Origin: Acridotheres tristis
Taxonomy: Eukaryota; Chordata; Aves; Passeriformes; Sturnidae
Direction of reading: 5' to 3'
Length of the DNA: 64,000 nucleotides
Assembly (NCBI GenBank): GCA_037013685.1
Contig: CM072887.1
Coordinates: 51,077,154-51,141,153, forward strand
Part shown: piece by piece, positions 35,701 to 46,126 of the stretch
Layout of the letters: the number at the start of each line of letters is the position of its first letter
Position numbering within the stretch: the first letter of the stretch is position 1
Notes under the pieces: generated by a model
Database searches by the model: none
The model's input: only the letters and a program-made list of their open reading frames with translations
What the model was told of the DNA's origin: nothing
Made by a program: the position numbers and the translations under genes

Positions 35701-37149
35701 CAGATGTCAGTTCTGCCCGTTCTCACACGGGAGACCTAGAACAACGCTGGTTTGTGCAACTTCTTTTCTGGAAGGCAACAGATTTTTCAAAAGCCTGATT
35801 TCTTGAAACATTAAAGAACCCAGCAAAATCTTGAAAAGAATAAGTACAGATGTGGTAATGTGACAGATGGGCAGTGAAAGTGGTATCTGCAAGATAAAAG
35901 AAGATATGGTGGAAAATTAGGATCTGGCAGGAACAGCTTTTGCTTTTTCCAGTGGTAAAAACATGTTGCTGTTCAATACAGAGAAACTATAAAACAGGTG
36001 AAGGACGGAACAGGAATCATGGTTACAGTGGGTAACTAACTAAACCCATCTAAGTAAGTATTAAAGAGTGTAGAGATGTCCTGTTACCACAAAACTTCAT
36101 GATAGTTTTAAAAATGACATGTTTGAAGTAGGAAGATGATTAATTATCTCTTACTGGCCCAGGAGCACCCAATTTGGAATATACATTAATGAAATGTAGG
36201 AATATTGTTTATGAAAAGTAAAGAGACCATGAGATTTCCAAACAGACAGCAAGAGAACACTTCACATTAGCAAATTTTAATTTGAAATTTCTATGATTTT
36301 TGAAACAAGGGGCAGTATTAGAAAATATTGTCTCACCGAGGATGGGATAGTATGGTGCATTTAGTCACCATATCATACAACATTAGATAAACAAGGTCAC
36401 TGAGGTCAGAAACATAAATATAGTTCATGCTATTCTCAGTCTGCCCATCAATGTCTTCAGGCCTTTCTCTCACTGCTAGCATTGGCAAAACAGGTAATAT
36501 TGATTATAACTGAAAAGCAAAATTAAAATATTATAGAAGCACAGGCTTCTGAGAATATATATTGATTTTTCTCTATTTGGAAACAGGATTCTGATACCTC
36601 CCCTTGCATTCAAGCATCCCTGAAGAAATCTAAGATGAGTAACAATGGATGATGGTGGTGGGATTTGTGCTTATTTTAGATATTTAACACAAAAATCAAC
36701 ATTTTTTACTTGTGGAAATAAGTACACTTGAAGTTAAATCTCAAATTCACACTACCTTTGATATAGTCTAATCTAGAGATACACTGGTAGCATAATTAAC
36801 AGTAAATTACAGAGTTATGTCAAAATTCTAAAGTAAAAAAAATGAACTAAAATAAAACCAGAGAAAGCTATTGCCTGAGCACCTGAAACCAAATTTTCTT
36901 GAAATAAGAAACTAGCATTTGATAGCAAAATTTTTGCCTGTGTACAACCCTATTCCAAGATAATAAGTAAAAATATTTTATGATCTGTTATTTACCAAAA
37001 TTCTTTAAAGTATTTCAAGAATATGGTGATGGAAAACAATAGTAATCTCAGTTGTCTGTTCACAACATATGTATGCCACTTGACTTGAAGGGACCAAATA
37101 ATGTTAATCATCAAAACATGACAGATTTATTCTATACATTATTCTATAG
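35695..37149. other. AT-rich unique sequence
   Basis: No gene or repeat recognised up to the start of the CR1 element. Open frames are 61 codons or shorter. Confidence 0.55.
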
Positions 37150-37673
37150 TGGCTGCACTGGTGGATAAGGAAAGAGAAACTGATGTCATTATCTTGACTT
37201 CTTTAAGATCTCTGATACAGTCTCACACAACATCTCTGTCTCTCTGTGTTGGGGACATGAGGATTTGATGGCAAGACTATTCAATAGAAAGGGAACTCCC
37301 TGGATAGCCATAGCCAGAGAGTTGCAGTCAACCTCTCAGTGTCCAAATGGATCTCTGTCAAGTGGTGTTCCTTGTGGAACCTTATTGGGAATGATTATGT
37401 TCAATACCTTAATTAATGACATAGTGGAATTGAGGGTACCCTTATCAAGTTTGCAGGTGACACCAAGCTCAGCAGTTCAATTGACATACGTGGTGGAAGG
37501 GATTTCAACTCTAGGGACCTTAACAGGCTTGAGAAGTGGGCCAGTGTGAACCTCATTAAATTGAATGTGGCCAAGGCCAAAGACCTGCACGTGGGTTGGG
37601 GCAACCCCCAGCAGCAGGACAGACAGGGAATGAATGGTTTGAGAGCAGCCCTGTGGAGGACTTGGGGGTACTG
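37150..37673 (+). mobile_element. CR1 LINE, reverse-transcriptase part (5' piece)
   Basis: Forward-oriented CR1 corresponding to the C-terminal half of the ORF2 reverse transcriptase. Recognisable codon blocks include the 'gatacagtctcacacaacat' region, 'agttgcagtcaacctctcag', 'agtggtgttccttgtggaac' (SGVP motif), 'aagtttgcaggtgacaccaa' and 'gagagcagccctgtggagga'. The catalytic F/Y-A-D-D box reads FAGD (37450-37461), so one metal-binding aspartate is lost. Frame shifts and stops break the rest, so it is a dead copy. The element breaks off at the LTR and resumes at 38489. The 5' end is truncated, with an approximate boundary. Confidence 0.92.
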
Positions 37674-38488
37674 TGTGGTGGGTTGACTTGACAGGACACT
37701 GGGTGCCCACTACAGCTTCTCTGTCACTCCCTTCCTCTAATGGACAAGGGAGGAAAAAACACAACGAAAAGGATAAGGATGGGGGAGATCACTCACCACT
37801 TACCATTACAGACAAAACAAACTCAATGTAGACAGAGAAGTTTAATTTCATGCCAAAAAAAAATCAGAGTAGAATAATGAGAAATAAAACTAAACCTTAA
37901 AAAAAATTCCCCTCACCCTTTCCTTCTTGCCAAGCTTAACTTCACTCCAGACTTTCTCTCCCTTCTCTCTGTCTGTAGTGCAGGGGAATGAGGAAGAGGT
38001 TGTGTTCACTGCTGCTCCTTCCTCCTCAGAGGGATGACTACTCACACTCATTTCTCTGCTCCATGTGGGGTCCTCCACGGGCTGCAGGTGGGTATCTGAT
38101 CCACAGTGGACCTCCATGGGCTGCAGGGACACAGCTGCCTCACCATGGGCTGCACCCCAGGACACAGAGGAATCTGCACTCTGCTGCCTCCTGCCCCTCC
38201 TCCTACACTGACCTTGATGTCTGCAGGGCTGTTGCTCTCACATGTTCTCACCCTGCTCTTCTCTGGATGCAATTGCTGTTATGCAGCAATTTTTATTCCT
38301 TCTTAAATCTGTTATTCCAGAGGTGTCACCTCTATTGCTGATGAGCCCAGCCTTGGCCAGCAGCACGTCCATCTGGGAGCCAGCTGACATCGGCTCCATT
38401 AAACACAGGGGAAGCTTCTGGCAGCCTCTCACAGAAGCCACAACTGTAGTTCCCTGCTACCAAAACCTTGCTACACAAACCCAGTACA
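37674..38488 (-). mobile_element. Solo LTR of an avian endogenous retrovirus
   Basis: An 815-bp block interrupts the CR1 and has TG…CA ends: it opens 'tgtggtgggttgacttgaca' and closes 'ccagtaca'. I recognise the body (…gggtgcccactacagcttct…, …ctgcaattgctgttatgcag-like segment…, …cacaggggaagcttctggca…) as an LTR family repeated in bird genomes. The family name and retroviral class are not certain from memory. No gag, pol or env lies beside it, so it is a solo LTR left by recombination between two LTRs. Transcription is probably leftward, because in that direction the family's A/T-rich polyadenylation region falls near the 3' end. Two or three imperfect 'ccatgggctgca' units (38071-38153) are fewer than in copies I recall. 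Target-site duplication is not clean (actg versus attg at best). It encodes no intact protein. Confidence 0.85.
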
Positions 38489-39152
38489 TTGTTAGATGAA
38501 AAATTAGATATGACCCATCAATGTGCACTTGCAGCACAGAAAGCCAGTTGCATGCTGGGCTGCATCAAAAGCAGTGTGGCCAGCAGGTCAAGGGATGTGA
38601 TTCTGTCCCTTTACTGGGCTCCCACCTGAGACTCCACTTGGATATCATATGGAGCTCTGGTGACAATCACAAGTCAAACACAGACTTGTTGGAGTGGATC
38701 CAGAAAAGGCCATAAAGATGATTAGAGAGCTGGAGTACTTCTCCTGTGAAGCCAGGCTGTGAGAGTTGGGGTATTCAGCCTAAAGAATAAAGAGAAAGCT
38801 CTGGGGAGACCTTACAGTAGCGTTCCAGTACCTACAGGAGACCTATAAGAGAGGGACTTCTTACCAGGGCCTGTGGTGGTAGGACAAGGGGCAACGGTTT
38901 TGAACTGAAAGAGGGTAGGTTTAGATTAGACATAAAGAAGAAATTCTTTATTGTGAGGATGGTGAAGCACAGGAATAGGTTTCCCAGAGAAGATGTAGAT
39001 GCCCCATCCCTGGAAGTGTTCAAGGCGAGATTGGATGGGGATCTGTGCCATCTGGTTTAGTGGAAAGTACCCCTGCCCATGGCAGGGGGGATGGAACTAG
39101 ATAATCTTTAAAGGTCCCTTTCAACCAAACTATTCTGTAACTCTGTAATTCC
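38489..39152 (+). mobile_element. CR1 LINE, 3' piece after the LTR
   Basis: The CR1 copy resumes exactly where 37673 left off: 'gttagatgaaaaattagata' joins the preceding 'cttgggggtactg' as in uninterrupted CR1. It then runs through 'tgggctgcatcaaaagcagt', 'gatccagaaaaggcc', 'gtttagattagacataaaga', 'gccccatccctggaagtgtt' and 'ccctgcccatggcagggggg' to the terminal 'attctgtaactctgtaattc' repeat. Together with 37150-37673 it gives about 1.19 kb of one insertion. Coding frames are broken throughout. Confidence 0.93.
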
Positions 39153-41789
39153 AGTGCACAGAACTAGGAGTACATTACAGAGATACTCTAAAGCAAAAAT
39201 AGAAACAGTGACTGCAAAGAGACTATTCTGAAATGACATTTATTTCAGTTTGATGTTTGATTGTAAATCAGTAAAAACAATCTTCATCTACAGGTACTGC
39301 CAATAAAAAAATTAATTCAGAATGTATACCCATTTCTAACTCCATCTGGAAAGGGAAACACAGAGAGAGTGACTAGGGGTCACCAAAACTGGGGAGTGGA
39401 AAAGGACAGCATAGGAAACTCCACTGTCTTTACTTTCTCCACCCCTGAGCACTGTGATAATGTAAGATCATATTTAAGTGTTAACGACCTCACACACACA
39501 GATGTGACCTGCCCTCGAGGATGAAGTTTCATGCTTCAGTGAGGTCACTCCAGTGGAAAGCAGCCACCCAAGAAGGGAGGATGCCACTTTGCTTCTTCTT
39601 CTCAATGCTGTGTGCTTCTGCCAGCTCTAGAGTTTGCCAGTGCCCATGGGAAGTCAATCCAAGGTGCTCACCCATCAGAAATCCCTGGCTATCCAATAGC
39701 TCACTACTTGCCCAGCTGCCAAAACCAGCCCAGTGTGGGCTGCAGAGGACAGGTAGCAGGAGCAGCCCCTCTGGGACACGAAACCACAGCCAGGACAGAG
39801 GGAAACCTTTCCTCAATCTCCAACCACCAGTGCCCACAAAGCTTCCAGCTTTGGCAGCACTGGACAATCCAGGCCAAGGAAAAGAAAAGCTGACTTCTCA
39901 AAGTTGAGAGGTGCTTCAGACATTGATGTGGACAGCTTCAGCAGGGACCATCAGAGAGCCAGCAGGGCCTTGAAGGAACTGCAGGGGCAAGAAAGAATCA
40001 AACCACTCCACGCAAAGGAGAGAGACCCAGCTCGGCTGCAGCCTCTTGGCTGGTCCCCACCACCAGTACCTGCCAAAAGGGGAGATTGCCCCAGAAGGTG
40101 TATTTAGCTCTATCTTGATTTGCATACTAGGCCCGTTGAAACCCAAGTATGTCTGATGTTTCAGAAATGCCCATTTGTGATATTTTTTTCAAAACCTTTG
40201 TCCATTTGTTCCCTTTGTGGCAAAGAGCATGGCTTAAATTCATGAGTCGTTTTCTCTAAAAGAGGTGGTTTCTTTTCCTCTTGTGAGGTCTCTTCATATC
40301 GCTCAACAATCAAGGAAATAATGCAAGGATAAAACTCACATAGCATTCTTAAAAATCCGATTTATTGAAAAAAGTACAGTTACCAAATAGCATTGTTTCA
40401 TCTTTTATATTTCTTAAACAACAGGAAAAAAAAGCATGAAATCTCACAGAGAGTCTTCAGGGATTTCTCCTCAAAAGACAGTTTCACTTGTTAGTTATAC
40501 CCAAATTCCTCTCTTCCTGGACTCCCTCAAACCACCATCTCTTATCTCTGGAATACGTTAAACTATGAAAAAAGCATTATCTTGCCAACTTGGCATAAGA
40601 AGAGGGGGATATCTCTCCTTGCTTTTATGGGAATGACTACTGAAATGAAAGCTTTTGGGTTGCCCCAGCTTACGCACTGACAAATACGACTCTTCTCTTA
40701 CCGACATCTCCTTTTCCTATGAAAAGTTCAAAAGTTCATTTGCAACAATCTGAAGTCTTAGCTTGCTACACAAGCCTCTGGGTTACTTAATCAAGAAATT
40801 AGATTTCCACAATGCATGGCTGTACACTCACTGCAGTCAGACTAGGAACTGTTACTAATTAACTAAAACGCCAACTTACAATTATTTATTATATTAATTA
40901 ATGAAAGCATATATAAGCAGCCTATCTGTAAGAAGTTAGATGCAATCTCTAACAGACTTCCTGCTGCTGTGCTGCCAGTTTCTCGGTGCAACTGTGGCTA
41001 TGCTTAATTAAATAAATAATTTACCCTGGAAGATTTCATTGAGTGCCAGACACAAGCACCAGGGCTGGGTGAAAATAAATCACTGCCGGCATCATGCCAG
41101 TACTCATTCCTAGAATCTATGGAAAACGGCTACTTCTCTACAGCAAACATTTTACATAACCATTCTGCATAGTTCAATTGATCTCTGCAACAGCATGATA
41201 GTAAAACCCCCTCCATTTCCATGTATTTTAAGACAGTACTTCATGTTCTTTTGGTTTCATTCTTCTTATATTTGCTGGCTTTTTGCCTCAGTTGTGCAGC
41301 TTCTTGTACAGAATCATCTTTTTAAAAATTTATTTGTTTAGGGTTAAAGTCTTCCTCAATGCTGGCTCTTGGTATGATGCTGACCCAAATCCATCCCTTT
41401 AAGGCATCATGTTAATGCTCTGAGTCTCTAACCATCCCTTGCTTTAATTTCTACCATACTCCTATCAAACTCAGGTTACTTCCTTCCTTCTCTACTAACA
41501 TCCTCTTATCAGTACACATAAATCCTGCTTTTAATGTTTAACATTTACTGTGCTACACTGCTATTTAGGCATTTTCATAACCACAGAAAAAATTAGGAAA
41601 ATTCCAACTTTGTGCTGTGATGTCAATCTATTTTAAAATCTACTGCAAGATACCACAACAAATATTATGGTGTGACTTCAATACCTGACAGCAGTGTAAA
41701 CATCAGCAAGTTTTCCTGGGTAATCACAGGCATCTCAATTATCTGGATACTGTCTCAGCAAAAGGGCAGCCTGACTTACTGTATGGTCA

Positions 41790-42446
41790 ATGACTTTCTA
41801 TGCATTAGTAATTTTAGAAAACCTAGACAGGAAAAAGAGTCCTTGGTTGCTCCTTCAGAGAAAATTTCTCCTTATATTTTTGTGGTCAATTTATTGTTCC
41901 TGTTCAGAAGAGTTCAGGCATTCTGGGGGGGTCTGTGCTCACCACTCCTGCCCCACACACCAGATCCAAAAGGTGAGTTCCTGGTCTCTCTGCCAGGTCA
42001 GGTTTCAGTTGCTATTCCTCAGTCTTTCAAAGAATTTGTTTTTTTCTTGCAAATTTTGGCAGTCAGCATGTGACACTTCTGATATAAAAAACACACTAGC
42101 ATTTCAAGAAAAAGCCAACCACCTTGATGGGGCTGTTCCCCTGAGGAAACAACGAAGGGAACACATTCTTCTCTGCATATATTTTACCCTAAGGCACATA
42201 ACCTCCCAAGTGCCTCCAGTGTTTCACAGCTCCCAAAACTCTTGTCGACCACCTACCCACTTTTTGGCCAACTGGCTGACCCAGAAAAACAGCAGAGAAG
42301 CAGCAGCCACTGCAGGGAGCAAGAGGCAAGCACAGCTTGCAAAGCAGCCCCGCGTGGGAAGGAGCTGCTTGCTGGGCACAAAGAGGGTCAGCTACGGCTT
42401 GCCCTGGAATGAGCAATGCAACGGGGTCGGACCACAGAGGTCATGA
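41790..42446 (+). other. Longest open frame (218 codons), no known domain
   Basis: This is the longest uninterrupted frame in the window. The N-terminal third is rich in Leu, Phe, Ser and Cys, including hydrophobic stretches around residues 20-40 and 70-90. The C-terminal third is basic and Gln/Ala-rich. No catalytic motif, zinc finger or repeat-family similarity is visible, and there is no good Kozak context. A consensus 5' splice site (AAAG|GTGAGT at 41972/41973) lies inside it. Chance is the most likely explanation because the sequence is locally poor in stops, but the length is somewhat more than expected. Confidence 0.12.
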
Positions 42447-45099
42447 GAAGAAAGGGTAGGGAAGAAAGAGCACACCAAGGGAAGGAGCTTTCCTCTTCTA
42501 CTGCAGTTAATTCCCCTAAATTTCCTCCCTCCTCCTGGTTCCCCAGTTTCCAAAAATAACCTATACAAAGGCAAAAAACTGCAGAGGCAGGGAGCGTTAA
42601 AAGAGCTGCAGTTGGAAAACACAAAAAGGTGGCAAGGGAATTTATTTAAAAGGAAAAAACCCAAGAAAAAAGTGACACATTCTTTTTGGAAAGGAACAGT
42701 GACATCTTTCAGTGTGAAGCCATTTCAGCAGGGATGTAGGTCAATAGCTGAAACCAGCACCTGCGGGGTCTCAGGTCCAGGGGGCTGGTGTGGGCAGCCA
42801 CAGCAGAAAAGCAGCCAGAGGGGCCTGGGGGTTGTTTGGCCTCTCCCCAGGAAGCTGGAGAAGGCATTGGCTGGTCTTGGTCCCTTCTGCCCTCACATGA
42901 TGCAGCTCAGCAAATGGTTCCTCTTTAGGTAGCCACACATTTCATGTTTATGGTGTCAGAAGATGCTCGGCATTTGCCCTTAAAAGTAAAGGCACCTTAA
43001 TGTGGAAAACATCTCTTAATGACTGAGAGTCAACAGCAAATATTTGCACCCAAAGAATTCAGTTCCTCCCACATCAAAGCAACCTCATAGAAAACTGATT
43101 ATAAACAAATTAAAAAACAACTAGCATGCCTATCAGACATAATTGTTTTGCTGCTGGCAAAGAATTAAAGACTCACTGGGCCTGAAACAAACATTGAGGG
43201 CTATATTTGATTCCTAATTGCTAGACTTGACACCCAGGTGAGAGAAGGGGAAAAAAAATTACTCCTGCTATGCAGAAATGGTTGTCCTGTTCACATGGCA
43301 TCTCTGTTAAGGATGGTGTTCCCCTAACAACTGAGAAGTTAATTCAAGTATGCGTTGAGAGATTTGGGGTTACACAAACATCAGCCATCATAATTTCCAC
43401 ATCTCACTTTGATTTCAGGTGTATTACAGCACTCCAAAGCCACATGCAATTTTTTTGTCTCTGCTTCTCAACCCTGATCAAAATAAACAAGTATCAGCAC
43501 ATCTCTGCATCACTACAGTGAGATACAGGAACGCCCCTACTCTCTCCACCAAAAGCAGCAAGACTGCACTCACTGTCAAAAGTTCTGTTTTCACCAAAAT
43601 CTTCTTGTGCCTTTCACCACTTGCTTTCTCTATAGGAGAAAAAATTATTAAGGTCTCCAGGTCTCTCCTGTCCTCATGCTTTTAACATGAAATACTACCA
43701 CATACTGCAGAGTATCTCACAGATAAGTGCCCAGAGAACCATTCCTCTTGTACAACAGACCCACATTTTTGAATGCACATTTCTCCACCTCTGCAGACAT
43801 GTGTTATCTCCTTGCATTTCAACAGTGGCATTCCAAAAAGTCTGGAGAAAACTGGTAGGTGGCCCTGAGGAGGAATTCTAGACTGATGCCCCAAGCTCAG
43901 CCCTTGGTGTTGAATGGCCACTGTCAGCCAGGGTTTGAGCCTCAGCCTGGCACACACGGGTACCACTGCCCACAAAACAACCTATTTCAGAGAAAGGATG
44001 TTTCTCACCTTGGTGATTCTGAGAAAAGTTTAAAAATATAAAGCAAATACCATCTAAATCTCTAGAAAAGAAGAAGCAGAAATGGCAGAAATTATTTGGA
44101 GATTTGAAGCTTTGGATAGGGTTTAAATCTTGTGATTTCTGATCTCTTTCTTCCCTTCTGTGTTTAAGTAACCATTTTCAAATGACACAGCTAGCAATGC
44201 CAATGAGTTGTTCCACAGCAATCTTCTTCAGCCTCCTATCAAGATGGAAGTCACCACAGTCTGAGAAAACATGCCCTGGAAAGTGATGGCACGAAGTGGG
44301 CCAAGCCATGCCTCCTTCAGAGAAGCAGCAAAGCTGTTGAGAGAGCAGCATTTTTAGGAACGAAGTTTAGGAGAGTGGGAAGAAGACAGCTTCACATAGC
44401 CTTAGCTGTTTTTCCCAGCAGAGCAGAGCTTGAGAAGGAAAAACACCACAAGCCTCTCATCTTCTCTGGCTTTCCACAAAACAGGGATGTATTTTTCAGC
44501 AGGATCCACTGAGTCTGACACCGAACTTAGCTCAACTGACATGAAATGTTAATGTTTAGGAACAAGGTAGGTGGAGAGGAGGAGGAAAGAAGACATTCAT
44601 TATTTGATGCAGAATTCATTCAGAAGCTTCTTTTCACAGCCAGGACTAAAATTTCCATTCAGCTCTTTATTTCTGGTAGCCTAGATAACTTGAACAACTG
44701 GAAGAGGGATCTAGAGGGAGCCCTTACCCCTGCCTCCATGGCAACAGCCCTCCCTCAGATACCTTCAGAGAGAAGCAGGCACATTTTTGACTGCCAGTCT
44801 TCAGATGCAGGATGAACATTTTTCCTTGGGGATATTCATACTGGCTTTAGGCTTCCAGATATGGTGCACAGAAAAGACCTGCCTCCAACCACCCATTCTG
44901 ATGCCTGCAGCAGCCTCCCAGTATGGCCCTACTGCTCCTCGCCAGATCCCAAAATCTCCATAAAAAGAAGGTCACAAACTTAGCAACTACTATTTAAAAT
45001 AGGCTGGACCATGGTATTAAATTCATCCATGTATTTTATGAATTTTCTTCTCTTCATGTCAATCTGAATTCTCCATCCTCTGGTACCTTCTCCCGCTTT

Positions 45100-45390
45100 C
45101 TATCTTTTAATTTTCTTGCTCCATTTTTTGTTGAGTTTGGTTTTGTCTACATTACATCTGAAAACCAGCTTTCCCCTCATAGGCACCAGAGGAACATCTC
45201 TTTCCATTGCTGTGCTCTTCCCAGCCCTGTTTTTTCTCTGATCACCCTTCTGCCTTTGCTCTGTTTCCTTACTCTTCCCAACCTTGATTTCTCTCCTCCT
45301 TTTCTTCTTTCTTTGATGTTCCTCTTGGTGCTTTCTCTTCATCCTCCCTGCCAAGCTGACTGAGGCACTCCCTTGGGAAGGTGCTGACAA
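45100..45390 (-). other. Lys/Arg-rich 96-codon frame, probably compositional
   Basis: The plus strand here is strongly pyrimidine-rich (tctcctccttttcttctttc-like), so the minus strand reads as a run of Lys, Arg, Glu and Gln codons. The translation looks like a nuclear low-complexity protein (MKRKHQEEHQRKKKRRREIK within it), but purine bias alone produces that. No supporting motif, splice structure or polyadenylation signal was seen. Confidence 0.12.
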
Positions 45391-46046
45391 ATAGCAGCTG
45401 GGCTGTTTGGAGGGTTATATCAGGTAAGGACACCTAAAAAGGAATCCTTCGGCTCTCTTGCTACATTGTTGGCTGCAGTGATTCCTCCTCTTCATTTAGG
45501 GTTGTATACACAGCAGTTCCTTTGTGAAAACTCAGGAAAATGAAGGTGTGACAAATTGGGAACCATATGCCAGTATTTAATGAGCTACATCTGCTTCCTT
45601 GTTTTGGGGGGCTGTGCAGATATCAGAAACCACAACAACAGCAGCAAAATTGTGAGGATGTCAAGTGTAGCATTAGCAAGGGACCTGGTCTTACCAGTGC
45701 TGCTCTCTCTAAGAAAGAGAACATTTAACAATGACACCTTCTTACTTTGCAGCTCTACTGCCTGGAGGGTGAAATCCACCCCTTTGTGGAATGCCAAGAC
45801 AGGATCACTTCAATGCTATTTATTTCCCTAGAAAAAATTTACCCATATTGCACTGGTCTCCTGAAGAGGGTGAAATTTCCTCCAAGCAGAATCTCAAACA
45901 CAAGGTTCCCACTACAATGGAAGCAAGGCTTGTTTTCAAGAAAAAATATATTCCTGCTGCTATCTATCAACAAACAAACAAAAGCCCCAGACTAAATTTA
46001 GAAAAAGAAAGAAAAGAATACAGATTAAAAGAGATTAATTCTATTC

Positions 46047-46126
46047 CTCCTCTCCTCTTGCAGAGTATAACTGCAGTTGGAAGTTGGTCAACTCCTCTCC
46101 TCTTGCACAGCAACTTCCAACTGCAG
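46047..46126. repeat. Interleaved direct and inverted 16-bp repeats
   Basis: Two exact direct copies of 'ctcctctcctcttgca' (46047-46062 and 46092-46107) alternate with two exact inverted arms, 'ctgcagttggaagttg' (46071-46086) and 'caacttccaactgcag' (46111-46126). Order is direct, arm, direct, inverted arm. The inverted arms are exactly 16 bp with mismatches immediately beyond, and can form a hairpin with a 24-base loop containing the second direct copy. This pattern is typical of a template-switch rearrangement. Confidence 0.95.

Larger units (their letters stand above)
39153..46046. other. Unique sequence, no supported gene
   Basis: No dispersed repeat recognised. It contains the 218-codon frame at 41.8-42.4 kb and a basic, purine-biased frame at 45.1-45.4 kb (both listed). 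A 128-codon frame at 39521-39907 (plus) overlaps minus-strand frames up to 112 codons in a GC-rich patch, the pattern of chance frames. AT-rich, TAAT-containing sequence lies at 40.85-41.05 kb. Confidence 0.5.

Noticed and set aside
37265..37549. 94-codon plus-strand frame as a possible gene
   Set aside because: It is part of the decayed CR1 reverse transcriptase, read partly out of its original frame.
37890..38165. 91-codon minus-strand frame (and overlapping frames) in the LTR
   Set aside because: It lies wholly inside the solo LTR. Such frames recur wherever this LTR occurs and are not genes.
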